Shown here piece by piece: positions 1 to 9,593 of a stretch of 64,000 bases of DNA (position 1 is its first letter; the number at the start of each line of letters is the position of its first letter). This DNA comes from Actinomycetes bacterium (GTDB lineage Bacteria; Actinomycetota; Actinomycetes; Actinomycetales; Actinomycetaceae): positions 75,475 to 139,474 of the forward strand of contig JAEWEQ010000028.1 in assembly GCA_023389315.1 (NCBI GenBank), given 5' to 3'. Made by a program: the position numbers and the translations under genes. The notes below the pieces were generated by a model. The model did no database searches. It worked only from the letters and a program-made list of their open reading frames with translations, and had not been told where the DNA came from.

Positions 1-1746
1 GCGGCGGTAGCGGCGATCATTGGGGTTTGCACCGCACTGGTTTGCGTGGCTTTCCACTTCTTGATCATCTCCTGGTCCTCCCTCATGACCGGCTACCAGG
101 ACTACGCTCACCACGCCGCCACCCGCATTGATATTTGGTCGCCCGCTCCCTGGTGGATCATCGCGGTGCCGGTAGTGTCTGGCCTAGTCTATGGACCGGT
201 AGTACACCGCTGGGCTCCGGCGGCCCGGGGCCTGGGGATTCCTGAAGTGATGCTGGCGGTACGTCGGCGCGGTGGACAAATCCCGCGTTCGGTGATGTTC
301 GTGAAGGTCTTAGCTGCTGCCATCACCATCGGTGGGGGCGGCTCAGTGGGTAAGGAAGGCCCGGTGGTGCAAGCCGGCGCCACGGTGGGCTCACTGGTAG
401 GTTCGTTCTTGCAGATGCCGCAACGCCGACTGGTGATCTTGGTATCGTGTGGTTCCGCCGCTGGCATTGCCGCCACCTTCAACGCTCCGCTGGCGGCCGC
501 AGTGTTCGTCCTCGAAGTGATTTTGGTGGAGTTCAACGCCGAAGTTTTCGGCATGACGGTGATCTCCTCAGTATCTTCTGCGGTGGTATCGCGCGCCCTG
601 ATTGGGGATGCCTTCATCATCGACCTGCCTTCCGATCTGGTCTTGGCTTCACAGACCGACTTGTGGGCGGTAGCGCTGGTTGGTTTCGTGTGTGCGTTCG
701 GCGGGCTAGCGCTATCTAAAACTCTGTACTGGATGAGTGACCAGGTAGAGCGCCTCTACCACGGCCCCCAGTGGGCTCTGCCCGCCCTGGGTGGGCTGGG
801 ACTAGGCCTGGGCCTGTGGGCCTTCCCGATGCTGTACGGCACCTCCACGCGGGTGCAAACTGCCGCCCTGGTCGGCGAGTTCACCATCACTACCCTGCTG
901 GCACTGGCCGCCTTGAAGATTCTCTTCACTTCCTACACCCTGGCGATCGGTGGGTCCGGGGGGATCTTCACGCCCTCGTTATTTATCGGCGCCATGCTGG
1001 GTTCGGCGCTGGGACTGTCGATCGCTAACTGGACCCAGTCCGGGCCGGGCCTGTTTGGAATTATCGGCATGGGAGCGGCGTTCGCAGGAGCCGCCCGCGC
1101 CCCCATGGCAGCGGTGTTGATCATCGTGGAAATGACCGGGCAGTACTCTTTAACGCTGCCGCTGATGCTGGCGGTGGTGATCGCTACTGGCACCTCCCGC
1201 TTCTTGACCCGCAAGACCATTTACACGGAGAAGCTGGTGCGCCGCGGCGAGCAGTTGGATGATCCGGTCAACTCCACTTTGCTGGGCCGCAACCAGGCGC
1301 GTAACCTGATGAGCCCGGTGCCGGGCACGATTCACGCCGACGCCTCCTTGGATGAGGCGTTTGAGGCGATGCGGGCGGCGGAGGTGGCGCTGCTTCCAGT
1401 GGTGGACGAGGACGGGGCCTTCCTTGGTTGTGTATCATCCCTGGAGCTGGCTTCCGCACGTTTGCGCAATCCCCTCCCCCAACGTGCCCGGGATCTGCAT
1501 CTGTCCACCATAAGTGTTGAGGCAGATACCTTGCCCAGTATCGTCATGCAACGCATGTTGGGCTCTCACGTGGCGGGGATCCCGGTGTTGGAGGGCGATA
1601 AGCTGATCGGTTGGTTGTCCACTGAGGATTTGGTGGGCCGCATCGATCGCCAGCAGCGTCAGGCTTTGGAACAACGCGAGGCGGAATCTTCGTGGGGGTC
1701 GCGTTGGCAAGAACGTCGCCGCGCCCGTCACTTGGATGAGCACTAG
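1..1746 (+). CDS. ClC-family chloride channel/antiporter with CBS pair, 5' end missing
   Basis: Membrane protein moving chloride, probably in exchange for protons. The reading frame is open from base 1, so the true start lies outside the window. Family motifs are visible in order: GLGIPEV near 225-245 (usual form GSGIP, so the Ser is Leu here), GKEGP at 349-363 carrying the gating glutamate, and GIFTP near 960-975. Many hydrophobic segments precede a cytoplasmic tail of about 150 residues with two CBS domains, the first starting near 1300 and the second near 1490, which usually bind adenine nucleotides and modulate gating. The gene converges on aconitase with a shared terminator. Family assignment is firm; channel versus antiporter is not decided. 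Confidence 0.93.
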   Translation, partial: AAVAAIIGVCTALVCVAFHFLIISWSSLMTGYQDYAHHAATRIDIWSPAPWWIIAVPVVSGLVYGPVVHRWAPAARGLGIPEVMLAVRRRGGQIPRSVMFVKVLAAAITIGGGGSVGKEGPVVQAGATVGSLVGSFLQMPQRRLVILVSCGSAAGIAATFNAPLAAAVFVLEVILVEFNAEVFGMTVISSVSSAVVSRALIGDAFIIDLPSDLVLASQTDLWAVALVGFVCAFGGLALSKTLYWMSDQVERLYHGPQWALPALGGLGLGLGLWAFPMLYGTSTRVQTAALVGEFTITTLLALAALKILFTSYTLAIGGSGGIFTPSLFIGAMLGSALGLSIANWTQSGPGLFGIIGMGAAFAGAARAPMAAVLIIVEMTGQYSLTLPLMLAVVIATGTSRFLTRKTIYTEKLVRRGEQLDDPVNSTLLGRNQARNLMSPVPGTIHADASLDEAFEAMRAAEVALLPVVDEDGAFLGCVSSLELASARLRNPLPQRARDLHLSTISVEADTLPSIVMQRMLGSHVAGIPVLEGDKLIGWLSTEDLVGRIDRQQRQALEQREAESSWGSRWQERRRARHLDEH

Positions 1747-1822
1747 GTCTAATCCGGCGGGGGCGGTTACATAGGCACGGTGTTGTCCCTCACGGCGAAA
1801 TTCGTGGCCGGCCCAAATTACG

Positions 1823-1851
1823 TGTGCCCCGGTCGCAGCGACCGGGGCACA
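1823..1851. terminator. Bidirectional hairpin between the ClC gene and aconitase
   Basis: A 14-bp perfect stem (1823-1836 with 1838-1851) rich in GC, located between two convergent genes. The nominal loop is one base, so the real loop opens a few pairs. A short T run follows on the + side (cttt). Confidence 0.8.
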
Positions 1852-1865
1852 GCGCTTTAAGGGGC

Positions 1866-4670
1866 TTACTTAGCCAGTTGGCGCAGCACGTACTGCAAGA
1901 TGCCGCCATTGCGGAAGTAGTCGGCTTCACCGGGGGTGTCGATGCGCACGCGCGCGTCGAACTCGATGGTGGAGCCATCTTCCTTCGTGGCCACGACCTT
2001 CACAGTACGCGGGGTGGTTCCCTGGTTCAGTTCTTCAATGCCGGTGATGTCAATGGTTTCGGTACCATCGAGGCCCAGCGAGTTGCGGTCCTCACCGTCG
2101 GGGAACTGGAGGGGTAGCACGCCCATGCCGATCAGGTTAGAGCGGTGAATACGCTCGAAGGACTCGGTGATGACAGCCTTCACACCCAGCAGCGAGGTGC
2201 CCTTGGCAGCCCAGTCACGCGACGATCCGGAGCCGTATTCCTTACCGCCCAGCACCACCAACGGGATGCCGGCTTCAGCGTAGTTCATGGCGGCGTCGTA
2301 AACCGCGGCCTGCGGGGCACCTTCCTGGGTGAAGTCGCGGGTGAAACCGCCCTCGACCCCGTCCAGCAGTTCGTTCTTAATACGAATGTTGGCGAAGGTA
2401 CCGCGGATCATGACTTCGTGGTTACCGCGGCGCGAGCCGTAGGAGTTGAAGTCGCGCCGAGCCACACCGTTTTCCGTCAGGTAGCGTCCCGCCGGGGTGT
2501 CGGGGCGGAAGGACCCAGCCGGGGAAATGTGGTCGGTGGTTACCGAGTCACCCAACTTCAGTAGCACGCGAGCACCGTGAATGTCACTGACCGGAGCAGA
2601 CTCCATGCCCATGCCTTCAAAGAAGGGGGCTTTACGGATGTAGGTGGAGTCGTCGTCCCAGGCGAAGGTGGCGCCTTCGGGGGTTTCCAGGCTCTGCCAA
2701 CGCTCATCGCCGGCGAATACGTCCGCGTAGTCCTTGGCGAACATTTCAGCGTCGATGGTGGCGTCAATGGTGGCTTGCACGTGAGCAGGTTCGGGCCAGA
2801 TGTCGGACAAGAACACGTCCTTGCCGTCCTGGTCTTGACCCAGCGGTTCGGTTTCGAAATCGAAATCCATGCTCCCAGCCAGGGCGTAGGCGATGACTAG
2901 CGGCGGGGACGCCAGGTAGTTCATCTTCACGTCCGGGTTGATACGGCCTTCGAAGTTACGGTTACCGGACAGTACCGACACTACTGTGAGGTCTTCTTCG
3001 TTAACCGCGTTCGAGATTTCTTCCGGCAGCGGACCGGAGTTACCGATACAGGTGGTGCACCCGTAGCCAACCAGGTTGAAGCCCAGTTCGTTCAGGTACG
3101 GCCACAGCCCGGCCTTCTCGTAGTAGTCGGTCACCACCTTCGAGCCCGGCGCCATGGAGGTCTTAACCCACGGCTTGGTTTGCAGGCCGCGTTCCACTGC
3201 GTTCTTTGCCAGCATCGCCGCGGCCATCATCACTGACGGGTTGGAGGTGTTGGTGCAAGAAGTAATGGAGGCGATGACCACGTGCCCGTGATCCAGCTGG
3301 GTTTCGGTGCCGTCAGCCAGGGTGACCTTCACGCGGTGGTGCGGGCGGTGGCTAGCGGTCTTGACAGCCTTGGGGCCGTCCTCGTCGGATTCCTCGCCCG
3401 GGGCAACCGGATCGGAGGCGTCCATGGTGGCTGCCAGGGCGCGGTCGAGTTCGGTCTCTTCCAGGCCTTTGCCGCTGACGTAGTCCGGCAGCGAGCCAGC
3501 GAAAGATTCCTTCGCCTTGGACAGTTCGATGCGGTCTTGCGGGCGCTTGGGGCCAGCAATGGAGGGCACCACGGTGGACAGGTCCAGCTCCAGGTATTCG
3601 GAGTACTGAGCTTCGCGGCTGGGATCGTGCCACAGGCCCTGAGCCTTGGTGTATTCCTCCACCAGGCGGATGCTCTCTTCACTGCGGCCGGTCAGGCGCA
3701 GGTAATCCAAGGTAACATCGTCGATCGGGAAGATAGCGGCGGTGGACCCGAACTCGGGGGACATGTTGCCGATAGTGGCGCGGTTGGCCAGCGGAACTTG
3801 CGCTACGCCCTCGCCGTAGAACTCCACGAACTTGCCGACAACGCCGTGTTCACGCAGCATCTGGGTGATGGTGAGTACCACGTCGGTGGCGGTGGCGCCG
3901 GTGGGAATGGAACCGGAGAGCTTGAAGCCCACCACCTTGGGGATGAGCATCGAGACCGGCTGGCCCAACATGGCGGCTTCGGCTTCAATGCCGCCTACGC
4001 CCCAGCCCAGCACGCCCAGGCCGTTGACCATGGTCGTGTGGGAGTCGGTGCCCACACAGGTGTCAGGGTAGGCGGTGGTGGTGCCGTCTTCTTCTTCCTT
4101 GGCGAAGATGGTGCGGGCCAGGTGTTCGATGTTCACCTGGTGCACGATGCCGGTGCCCGGGGGAACTACCCGGAAGTTTTCGAATGCGCCTTGGCCCCAG
4201 CGCAGGAACTGGTAGCGTTCGCGGTTGCGTTCGTATTCGATTTCCATGTTGCGCTCGAGGGCGTCCTGGCGGCCGAATACGTCAATCACTACCGAGTGGT
4301 CGATGACCATCTCAGCGGGGTTGAGGGGGTTGATCTTGTTCGGGTCGCCACCGAGTTCGGACACCGCCTCCCGCATGGTGGCCAGGTCGACCACGCAGGG
4401 CACGCCGGTGAAGTCCTGCATGACCACGCGGGCGGGGGTGAACTGGATTTCGGTATCCGGTTCCGCCTGCGGGTCCCAGTTGGCTAGGGCTTCAATGTGT
4501 TCGCGGGTGGTGTTGGCACCGTCTTCGGTGCGCAGTAGGTTTTCGGCTAGAACTTTCAGTGCGTAGGGAAGTTTTTCCAAACCCGGAACGGCATCGAGCC
4601 GGAAGATTCGGTAGGACTTCCCATCGACGTTGAGATCAGCGCCAGCCTTAAATGTGTCCAGACTCGTCAC
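1866..4670 (-). CDS. acnA: Aconitate hydratase A (aconitase)
   Basis: TCA-cycle enzyme interconverting citrate and isocitrate, cytosolic, with a 4Fe-4S cluster. The 934-residue length and motifs fit AcnA/IRP1-type aconitases. The cluster cysteines appear in SCTNTSN and in GCTTCIG, and the C-terminal swivel domain carries [10 protein letters not shown], with the substrate-binding Ser and Arg. The start is GTG at 4670, preceded by GAGGAG-like sequence about 6 nt upstream (GTGAGGAGCGACC). It is transcribed alone, with a 160-bp upstream region holding a perfect inverted repeat (4714-4729) that may be an operator. A linker of about 40 residues rich in acidic residues and histidine lies just before the SCTNTSN segment. 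Function is very secure. Confidence 0.98.
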   Translation of the reverse strand: MTSLDTFKAGADLNVDGKSYRIFRLDAVPGLEKLPYALKVLAENLLRTEDGANTTREHIEALANWDPQAEPDTEIQFTPARVVMQDFTGVPCVVDLATMREAVSELGGDPNKINPLNPAEMVIDHSVVIDVFGRQDALERNMEIEYERNRERYQFLRWGQGAFENFRVVPPGTGIVHQVNIEHLARTIFAKEEEDGTTTAYPDTCVGTDSHTTMVNGLGVLGWGVGGIEAEAAMLGQPVSMLIPKVVGFKLSGSIPTGATATDVVLTITQMLREHGVVGKFVEFYGEGVAQVPLANRATIGNMSPEFGSTAAIFPIDDVTLDYLRLTGRSEESIRLVEEYTKAQGLWHDPSREAQYSEYLELDLSTVVPSIAGPKRPQDRIELSKAKESFAGSLPDYVSGKGLEETELDRALAATMDASDPVAPGEESDEDGPKAVKTASHRPHHRVKVTLADGTETQLDHGHVVIASITSCTNTSNPSVMMAAAMLAKNAVERGLQTKPWVKTSMAPGSKVVTDYYEKAGLWPYLNELGFNLVGYGCTTCIGNSGPLPEEISNAVNEEDLTVVSVLSGNRNFEGRINPDVKMNYLASPPLVIAYALAGSMDFDFETEPLGQDQDGKDVFLSDIWPEPAHVQATIDATIDAEMFAKDYADVFAGDERWQSLETPEGATFAWDDDSTYIRKAPFFEGMGMESAPVSDIHGARVLLKLGDSVTTDHISPAGSFRPDTPAGRYLTENGVARRDFNSYGSRRGNHEVMIRGTFANIRIKNELLDGVEGGFTRDFTQEGAPQAAVYDAAMNYAEAGIPLVVLGGKEYGSGSSRDWAAKGTSLLGVKAVITESFERIHRSNLIGMGVLPLQFPDGEDRNSLGLDGTETIDITGIEELNQGTTPRTVKVVATKEDGSTIEFDARVRIDTPGEADYFRNGGILQYVLRQLAK

Positions 4671-4713
4671 GGTCGCTCCTCACAGTATCGGTGGCAATAC
4701 ACCAGCAATAAGA

Positions 4714-4729
4714 ATCTCGATGTCGAGAT
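4714..4729. promoter_or_regulatory. Palindrome upstream of aconitase, candidate operator
   Basis: ATCTCGATGTCGAGAT: perfect 7-bp arms around a 2-bp spacer, 44 bp upstream of the acnA start and the only strong symmetric element in this gap. In other actinobacteria acn is controlled by a TetR-type repressor and by iron-sulfur regulators. Which protein binds here cannot be told from the sequence. Confidence 0.5.
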
Positions 4730-4832
4730 ATTCTCATACTAACAGGACATCCCCTAGATTGTCCCCCGAACTGCTAACCGTCGCCGCCAAAACTGTGCTT
4801 TCCCTCACAAAGGCGCGGAATTTCGACGGTCG

Positions 4833-6119
4833 TCACCGCTCCCAGAGCGAGACAATTTCGACATGGTGCGTTTGCGGAAATAGATCTATCGCTTCCAGCC
4901 CGCCCACAGTGAATCCCGCTTGCAGCAACTGGGCGCAATCACGCGCCCCCGCCGCCGGATCGCAAGACACCAGCACCACTCGGCGCGCCCCGCTTTCACC
5001 GATGGCCTCGATCACTGCTTTACCAGCTCCAGCGCGCGGTGGATCCAACACCACCAAATCGGGGTAACCACCCAGTGTCTCCACCCCGCGAGCCACCGCC
5101 CGAGCATTAACGTTCGCCCGCAACAAGCGGGTGCTGTCAGCGAACGCCGCCAAGTTATTGCGCGCATCCGACACCGCCGCCCCGGCACCTTCCAAGGTTA
5201 CTAGGCGACCGTTCTCGCCAATCGCGCGAGCCAGGAAGTAAGAGAACAATCCGGCCCCGGCATAAAGCTCCAGGGCCCACTCCCCCGGCGCTGGGCGCGC
5301 CAACCGCATCACGGTCTCCACCAGGTCATTGGGGGCGCTGCGGTGTGCTTGCCAAAAACCGGTGGCGCTGACTTCGAAGTGCGCAGTGTGATCTGAGTGC
5401 GTGACCTGCCACTGCGCTAGCGGCCGCACCCGCCGGCCGGCAGCGTTAAATGCTTGATTGCCGACGGTGATGCGACGCCCGCCGTCATTGGGAGCTAACA
5501 GGCGTACCCGAGCACCCGGATGCCAGATCCGACGCCACCGGGTGTCAGCCCACACCGACAACTCCAAAAGGGACTCATCCGCCAGCGGCATGTCCTCTAA
5601 GTCGATCAGTTCTTTGCTGTTTTCCGGGCGCATCGCTAAGCGGCCCCGCTCACTGACTTCACATTCGATGCGTCGGCGCCGGTGCAACGCCAGTCCAGTT
5701 TCGTCCCCTGAAGCGGGTCGCACCACCGGGGTGTACTCACCCCCAGTTTCCGCCCCGAGCAGCGATTGCAGGTGCGCTGCCAGCGTGGCACCCCCAACGC
5801 GGCGGATCTGGTCGCCGATTACCTGCCCTTTCCACCAGCGTTGATATTCCTCCGTTAAGTGCCCCAGGTCGGCGCCTCCTACTCCCCCGGGACCAGCTTG
5901 GCTCCAAAAGTGGGGACGACGGTGCTCGTTGGGGGTGAGGATCTCTACTGCGTCAGCGAAGGCCACTTTGCTGCGCTGGGTGTGAACCCGGGCGCGTACG
6001 GTCTCTCCCGGCGCGGTGTGGGAGACGAAAACCGGATGACCGTCCTCGTCATGGGCAATGCAGGTCCCCCCGTGGGCGGGAGCGGTGGGCGTGAGTCGCA
6101 CCAGCGTGGAAGCGGTCAT
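4833..6119 (-). CDS. TRAM-domain class I SAM-dependent RNA (uracil-5-)methyltransferase
   Basis: Likely methylates uridine in tRNA or rRNA (TrmA/RlmD family). An N-terminal TRAM/OB domain of about 60 residues precedes a Rossmann methyltransferase domain with the SAM motif ELYAGAGLFS, the DPPRAG motif, catalytic Cys near residue 386 in SCDPA, and the general-base Glu in TTHHVE-like sequence near 421 (here QTHHVE). The region that normally holds iron-sulfur cysteines (CGGCxxQHL) reads GVGGADLGHL, so the cluster is lost. The stop overlaps the start relationship with the upstream permease by ATGA (6116-6119), so the two are co-transcribed, as for Rv2690c/Rv2689c. Exact RNA target unknown. Confidence 0.88.
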   Translation of the reverse strand: MTASTLVRLTPTAPAHGGTCIAHDEDGHPVFVSHTAPGETVRARVHTQRSKVAFADAVEILTPNEHRRPHFWSQAGPGGVGGADLGHLTEEYQRWWKGQVIGDQIRRVGGATLAAHLQSLLGAETGGEYTPVVRPASGDETGLALHRRRRIECEVSERGRLAMRPENSKELIDLEDMPLADESLLELSVWADTRWRRIWHPGARVRLLAPNDGGRRITVGNQAFNAAGRRVRPLAQWQVTHSDHTAHFEVSATGFWQAHRSAPNDLVETVMRLARPAPGEWALELYAGAGLFSYFLARAIGENGRLVTLEGAGAAVSDARNNLAAFADSTRLLRANVNARAVARGVETLGGYPDLVVLDPPRAGAGKAVIEAIGESGARRVVLVSCDPAAGARDCAQLLQAGFTVGGLEAIDLFPQTHHVEIVSLWER

Positions 6120-8008
6120 GCTTGGCTTTCTGTCGACAGGTTTCGGTTGGTGGCGGTGTCAGCCACCCAGGGGACGATAGTTACCATCACTCCGTCTTCG
6201 CGCTGGCACCGCTGCTGCAGGAGTTCCACTTCGCGGTTATGCATGAGGGCGTGGATGGGACGTTCGAAAATCACGCACGGGATTACCACGTTCATCAGGG
6301 TCCGAGGGCGCTGCTGCCGCAGGCGCCGGGTGTGGTCAATCAGGGCATCTGTGAAATGGGAAGTGGTGTCCGCCAGCACGGTTAGCGGTATGTCTAACTT
6401 CCTTTGCTGCCACTGGGTGTGGACCTCGGCACTGTCGGTGCCGCCGCGGTCGATGTGGACCAGTTCCGCGCTGGCTGGTTGCACAGCTTTAATCCAATCC
6501 ACCGTGCGCTCCACCAGGGGCCCTACGGAAGGGGCGACGATTAGGTAGTGGACGTCAGCTGGGAAGGTGGTGGGCTCGGCTGGGGCTTCCACCGTGGAGG
6601 TGCCGTAGGTGAGGTAGTAGCGGCGGATCCCGTAGAGCACCAAGTACAAGATCACGATCGCGGTTACCGCCATCCAGGCGGCGCGAGTAATGTCGGACAG
6701 CGCGAAAGCGACCACTACTAGCAGTGAGATCAAGAAGCCGATAAATGCGATGAGGCGAGCTTTCTTCATGGATTTTCTCCGTTGCGAGTGACCTTCTACG
6801 CGCAGTTGTTGGGTCCAGTAACGCCAACTGGCTAGGCGGGTGAGGGCAAATGAGCCGAAGCCAGATATCACGAGGGCGGGAACCAGCAGTTCCGCGCGCG
6901 CCCCTACGCTGGCTACCAGCACGGCGGCGGCGATGGCATACCAGGGTACTGCCGAGGCCACGTGGGTTTCGCTGTTGGCACTGTGGGGGAGCATGTGACC
7001 GTGGGCTAGTTCTTGCCCCAGGCGGGCACCATCGTGCAAAACGATGCGGGCGGCGGCGAGCCCGAGTGCCAGCAACGCCACCACGATGAGGGTAAAGACC
7101 CAGTTGGGCAGGTACAACCACCTGGTGGCCCCCAGAAGTGCTCCGTGGCGGCTGACAAAACGTTGGGATTCCACGTCCCCGATGTTTGCCAGTGTCAGGA
7201 TCAGCAAACCCGCCCCGGCCATGGCAATGGTCATAGTGGTGATCGCACCGTACCGCGAGCGGGAGGGCGCGAAGGCGCGCAGGTCGGTGTTCACGTAGCG
7301 CACTAACAGAGCCGGGGTGAGGGCGATGGTGAAAGCTGCGAGCAGGGCCAAAAGCAGTTGGAAAGAAGAGTCTGAGCGTTGGGTGACTTCCTTCGACACC
7401 GCCGCCAGTTCGGAAGCTGTGGTGGTACGGAAGTACGGTGATCCCCCCATGAGCGCCCCGGTTAGCACCATCAGCAGCCCCGTGGCCACCACGGTTACGG
7501 CGGCGCCGAAGCGGGTCCACCGCCGCATGCCAAACACTGAAGGCAATGCTATGGCCAGGGCCAGGGCGATGGATAGGGGGCGGCGACCTTGGTGTAAGAA
7601 AGCCCATTGGGAGGTCGCCAGGGAAACCATGGCAGCAATGATGACGGCATACAACGCCACGTGTTCCACCACCGCGCAGGCGGCAGCCAACACGGTGGCG
7701 CGAGAGCCGAGGGAGTCGTTCAGATGTCCGTACTCCCCCAGGTGACGGTTACGGGCCCACAGAACCGATCCGGCTGAGGCGGTTAGCAACGCCAGTAGCG
7801 GCACACAGGCCACCATTAGCCATAGGGCCACCGACATGTCGTAGATTCCGCCCAGCGGGCTGAGGGCATCGTAGAGGGCATCGGGTAGCCACACCACTGC
7901 CAGTACCATCACGGCGCAGGCACTGATCACCGTGGGGTAGTTAACCACCGGGTATGCCGGTGGGTACACCACTTGCCCCAGGGTGTTGATGCGCGAGTTC
8001 GATGCCAT
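6116..8008 (-). CDS. APC-superfamily permease (Rv2690c-like)
   Basis: Integral membrane transporter of 630 residues with about 12 hydrophobic segments in the first 450 residues and a hydrophilic C-terminal domain of about 160 residues beginning after YYLTYGTST. It is similar in layout to actinobacterial amino-acid/polyamine/organocation permeases always found beside the paired TrkA genes, so a role linked to potassium or cation homeostasis is plausible, but the substrate is unknown. The start at 8008 has AGGA about 8 nt upstream. It is divergent from the first trkA gene with only 41 bp between starts, and overlaps the methyltransferase by 4 bp. Confidence 0.85.
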   Translation of the reverse strand: MASNSRINTLGQVVYPPAYPVVNYPTVISACAVMVLAVVWLPDALYDALSPLGGIYDMSVALWLMVACVPLLALLTASAGSVLWARNRHLGEYGHLNDSLGSRATVLAAACAVVEHVALYAVIIAAMVSLATSQWAFLHQGRRPLSIALALAIALPSVFGMRRWTRFGAAVTVVATGLLMVLTGALMGGSPYFRTTTASELAAVSKEVTQRSDSSFQLLLALLAAFTIALTPALLVRYVNTDLRAFAPSRSRYGAITTMTIAMAGAGLLILTLANIGDVESQRFVSRHGALLGATRWLYLPNWVFTLIVVALLALGLAAARIVLHDGARLGQELAHGHMLPHSANSETHVASAVPWYAIAAAVLVASVGARAELLVPALVISGFGSFALTRLASWRYWTQQLRVEGHSQRRKSMKKARLIAFIGFLISLLVVVAFALSDITRAAWMAVTAIVILYLVLYGIRRYYLTYGTSTVEAPAEPTTFPADVHYLIVAPSVGPLVERTVDWIKAVQPASAELVHIDRGGTDSAEVHTQWQQRKLDIPLTVLADTTSHFTDALIDHTRRLRQQRPRTLMNVVIPCVIFERPIHALMHNREVELLQQRCQREDGVMVTIVPWVADTATNRNLSTESQA

Positions 8009-8037
8009 AGTAGTCCTACTCTACCTGGGTTTGCTGA

Positions 8038-8043
8038 TAGCTT
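8038..8043 (+). promoter_or_regulatory. Candidate -10 box, leaderless trkA
   Basis: TAGCTT ends 6 nt before the GTG at 8050, which would put the transcription start at the start codon. No Shine-Dalgarno sequence is visible. Confidence 0.4.
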
Positions 8044-8049
8044 AGGGAT

Positions 8050-8715
8050 GTGCATTTCGTTGTGATGGGAGCCGGGCGGGTTGGCACCGCCTTGGCGATG
8101 AATTTGGACCGGCAGGGCCATTCGGTGGCGTTGATTGATCAAAACCCCGATGCCTTCCGACGTTTGTCGTCGGACTTTTCGGGGCGGCGGGTAACCGGGA
8201 ATGGTTTCGACCGCGACACGTTGCGCCAGGCCGGCATATCCGATGCCTACGCTTTTGCAGCGGTGTCTTCGGGTGATAACTCCAATATTATTGCCGCCCG
8301 CGTGGTGCGGGAGACTTTCGGCATTGAGCGGGTTGTGGCGCGAATCTATGACCCGGCGCGCGCCCAGGTCTATGAGCGTTTGGGGATTCCCACGGTGGCC
8401 ACGGTGCGTCGCACCACCGAAGCGGTGTTGAACTGGATGATGCCACCCGATGCCAACGTAGTGTGGTCCCATGAGACCGGCAACGTCTCCCTAGTGGTAG
8501 CCCGCCCGATTGAATCCTGGTACGGACTCAGTTTCGACACGGTGGCGGATCTGGTGGCCGCCCCCGTGGTGTTCGTCAATCGCTTAGGACATTTGCAGGT
8601 GGCCAGCGATGAGTTGTTAGTGCAAGAAAACGATGAGCTGTACTTCGCGGTCGGGCGAGTTCCAGCCCAAAGTGTGCGCGACATTTTGACCCGCGACCCG
8701 CAAGTGGAGGGCTAG
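8050..8715 (+). CDS. trkA: TrkA-type potassium regulator, first of pair (CeoB-like)
   Basis: Cytoplasmic NAD(H)-binding regulator of a Trk/Ktr potassium channel. The 221 residues form an N-terminal RCK-N Rossmann domain with GAGRVG at residues 7-12 and an acidic residue (D) at the end of beta-2 (LIDQN), then an RCK-C domain from about residue 135. Start is GTG at 8050, probably leaderless. It is followed after 2 nt by a paralogue, and the pair is likely to form a hetero- or homo-octameric gating ring. No Trk membrane subunit lies in this window; the divergent APC permease is the conserved neighbour. Confidence 0.93.
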   Translation: MHFVVMGAGRVGTALAMNLDRQGHSVALIDQNPDAFRRLSSDFSGRRVTGNGFDRDTLRQAGISDAYAFAAVSSGDNSNIIAARVVRETFGIERVVARIYDPARAQVYERLGIPTVATVRRTTEAVLNWMMPPDANVVWSHETGNVSLVVARPIESWYGLSFDTVADLVAAPVVFVNRLGHLQVASDELLVQENDELYFAVGRVPAQSVRDILTRDPQVEG

Positions 8716-8717
8716 AG

Positions 8718-9410
8718 ATGTTTATTGTGATCGCCGGAGCCGGTTCGGTGGGACGCTCGATTGCGCGAGAGCTGCTCGCCAAGGGGCACGACGTTACCCT
8801 GGTGGATCGCCGGCCCCAGCAGATGCAGGTGGCTTCGGTAGCCCATGCGGAGTGGGTGCTCGCGGATGCGTGTTCACCCGATTCCCTCACCGAGGCAGGG
8901 GTGGAGAACTGTGATGTGATGGTGGCCGCCACTGGGGATGACAAGGCAAACTTGGTGATTTCTTTGCTGGCGAAGTCGGAGTTCGCAGTCCCGCGCGTGG
9001 TGGCACGGGTCAATAATCCGAAGAATGAGTGGATGTTTAACGCTAGCTGGGGTGTTGATGTCCCAGTTTCCACCCCGCGGGTGATGACTGCGCTGGTGGA
9101 AGAAGCGGTTTCGGTGGGGGCCTTGGTGAAGTTATTTGCCTTCCACGAGGCCGGTGCCTCCATCCACGCCATCACCTTGCCTGGGCATTCGCGCGCCGAC
9201 GGGCTGGCTATCCGCCAGTTATCACTGCCGGGACGAGTACGGGTCCTCACGGTGCTGCGTGATGACGCGCCGGTGGATATCGATCCTGATTTCGTGTTGG
9301 AATCTGGAGATGAAGTGGTGATGTTGCTCTCCGGCTCCCAGGCAGACTTGGTGGCGGATATTGAACAGGTTTTCGCTGCCGACGAGGACGTTCCCACCGC
9401 CTCGCACTAG
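8718..9410 (+). CDS. trkA: TrkA-type potassium regulator, second of pair (CeoC-like)
   Basis: Second RCK protein, 230 residues. It has GAGSVG at residues 6-11, an acidic beta-2 end (LVDRR), and an RCK-C domain in the last 80 residues ending in a short acidic tail (AADEDVPTASH). It starts 2 nt after the stop of the first trkA, so they are translated from one message. The last codons contain the recurrent CGAGGACG octamer (9382-9389). As in M. tuberculosis ceoB/ceoC, the pair lies next to the permease and the DUF3159 block. Confidence 0.93.
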   Translation: MFIVIAGAGSVGRSIARELLAKGHDVTLVDRRPQQMQVASVAHAEWVLADACSPDSLTEAGVENCDVMVAATGDDKANLVISLLAKSEFAVPRVVARVNNPKNEWMFNASWGVDVPVSTPRVMTALVEEAVSVGALVKLFAFHEAGASIHAITLPGHSRADGLAIRQLSLPGRVRVLTVLRDDAPVDIDPDFVLESGDEVVMLLSGSQADLVADIEQVFAADEDVPTASH

Positions 9411-9593
9411 GCGCGCTTGCCATCTCGGTTAGCTGGCGAATCTCGCGGCCGCCCGCTCCCCTCCCCGTCTGCCGGGCCGGGTTTGCCGCGTAAGCGAGTA
9501 CTGACGTTTGTTTGCCCTCCCCCACGCGTTAGCCGGGACGTCGCTTGCGGGCGGGTTGATTTACGGCTCCGGTGTTTGGAATGACTTGATTTA
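9411..9593. other. Convergent intergenic region with a 12-bp direct repeat
   Basis: No gene. GCTTGCGGGCGG occurs at 9543-9554 and again at 9604-9615, 61 bp apart, the second copy lying inside the 3' end of the DUF3159 gene. No clear hairpin terminator was found. Confidence 0.5.

Noticed and set aside
46..1746. Complete ClC gene starting at GTG 46
   Set aside because: The frame is open to base 1 with hydrophobic sequence, so the gene is truncated by the window rather than starting there.
3282..4487. 401-codon open frame on the + strand inside aconitase
   Set aside because: Shadow of acnA on the other strand; composition is that of a reverse-complemented gene and no ribosome site exists.
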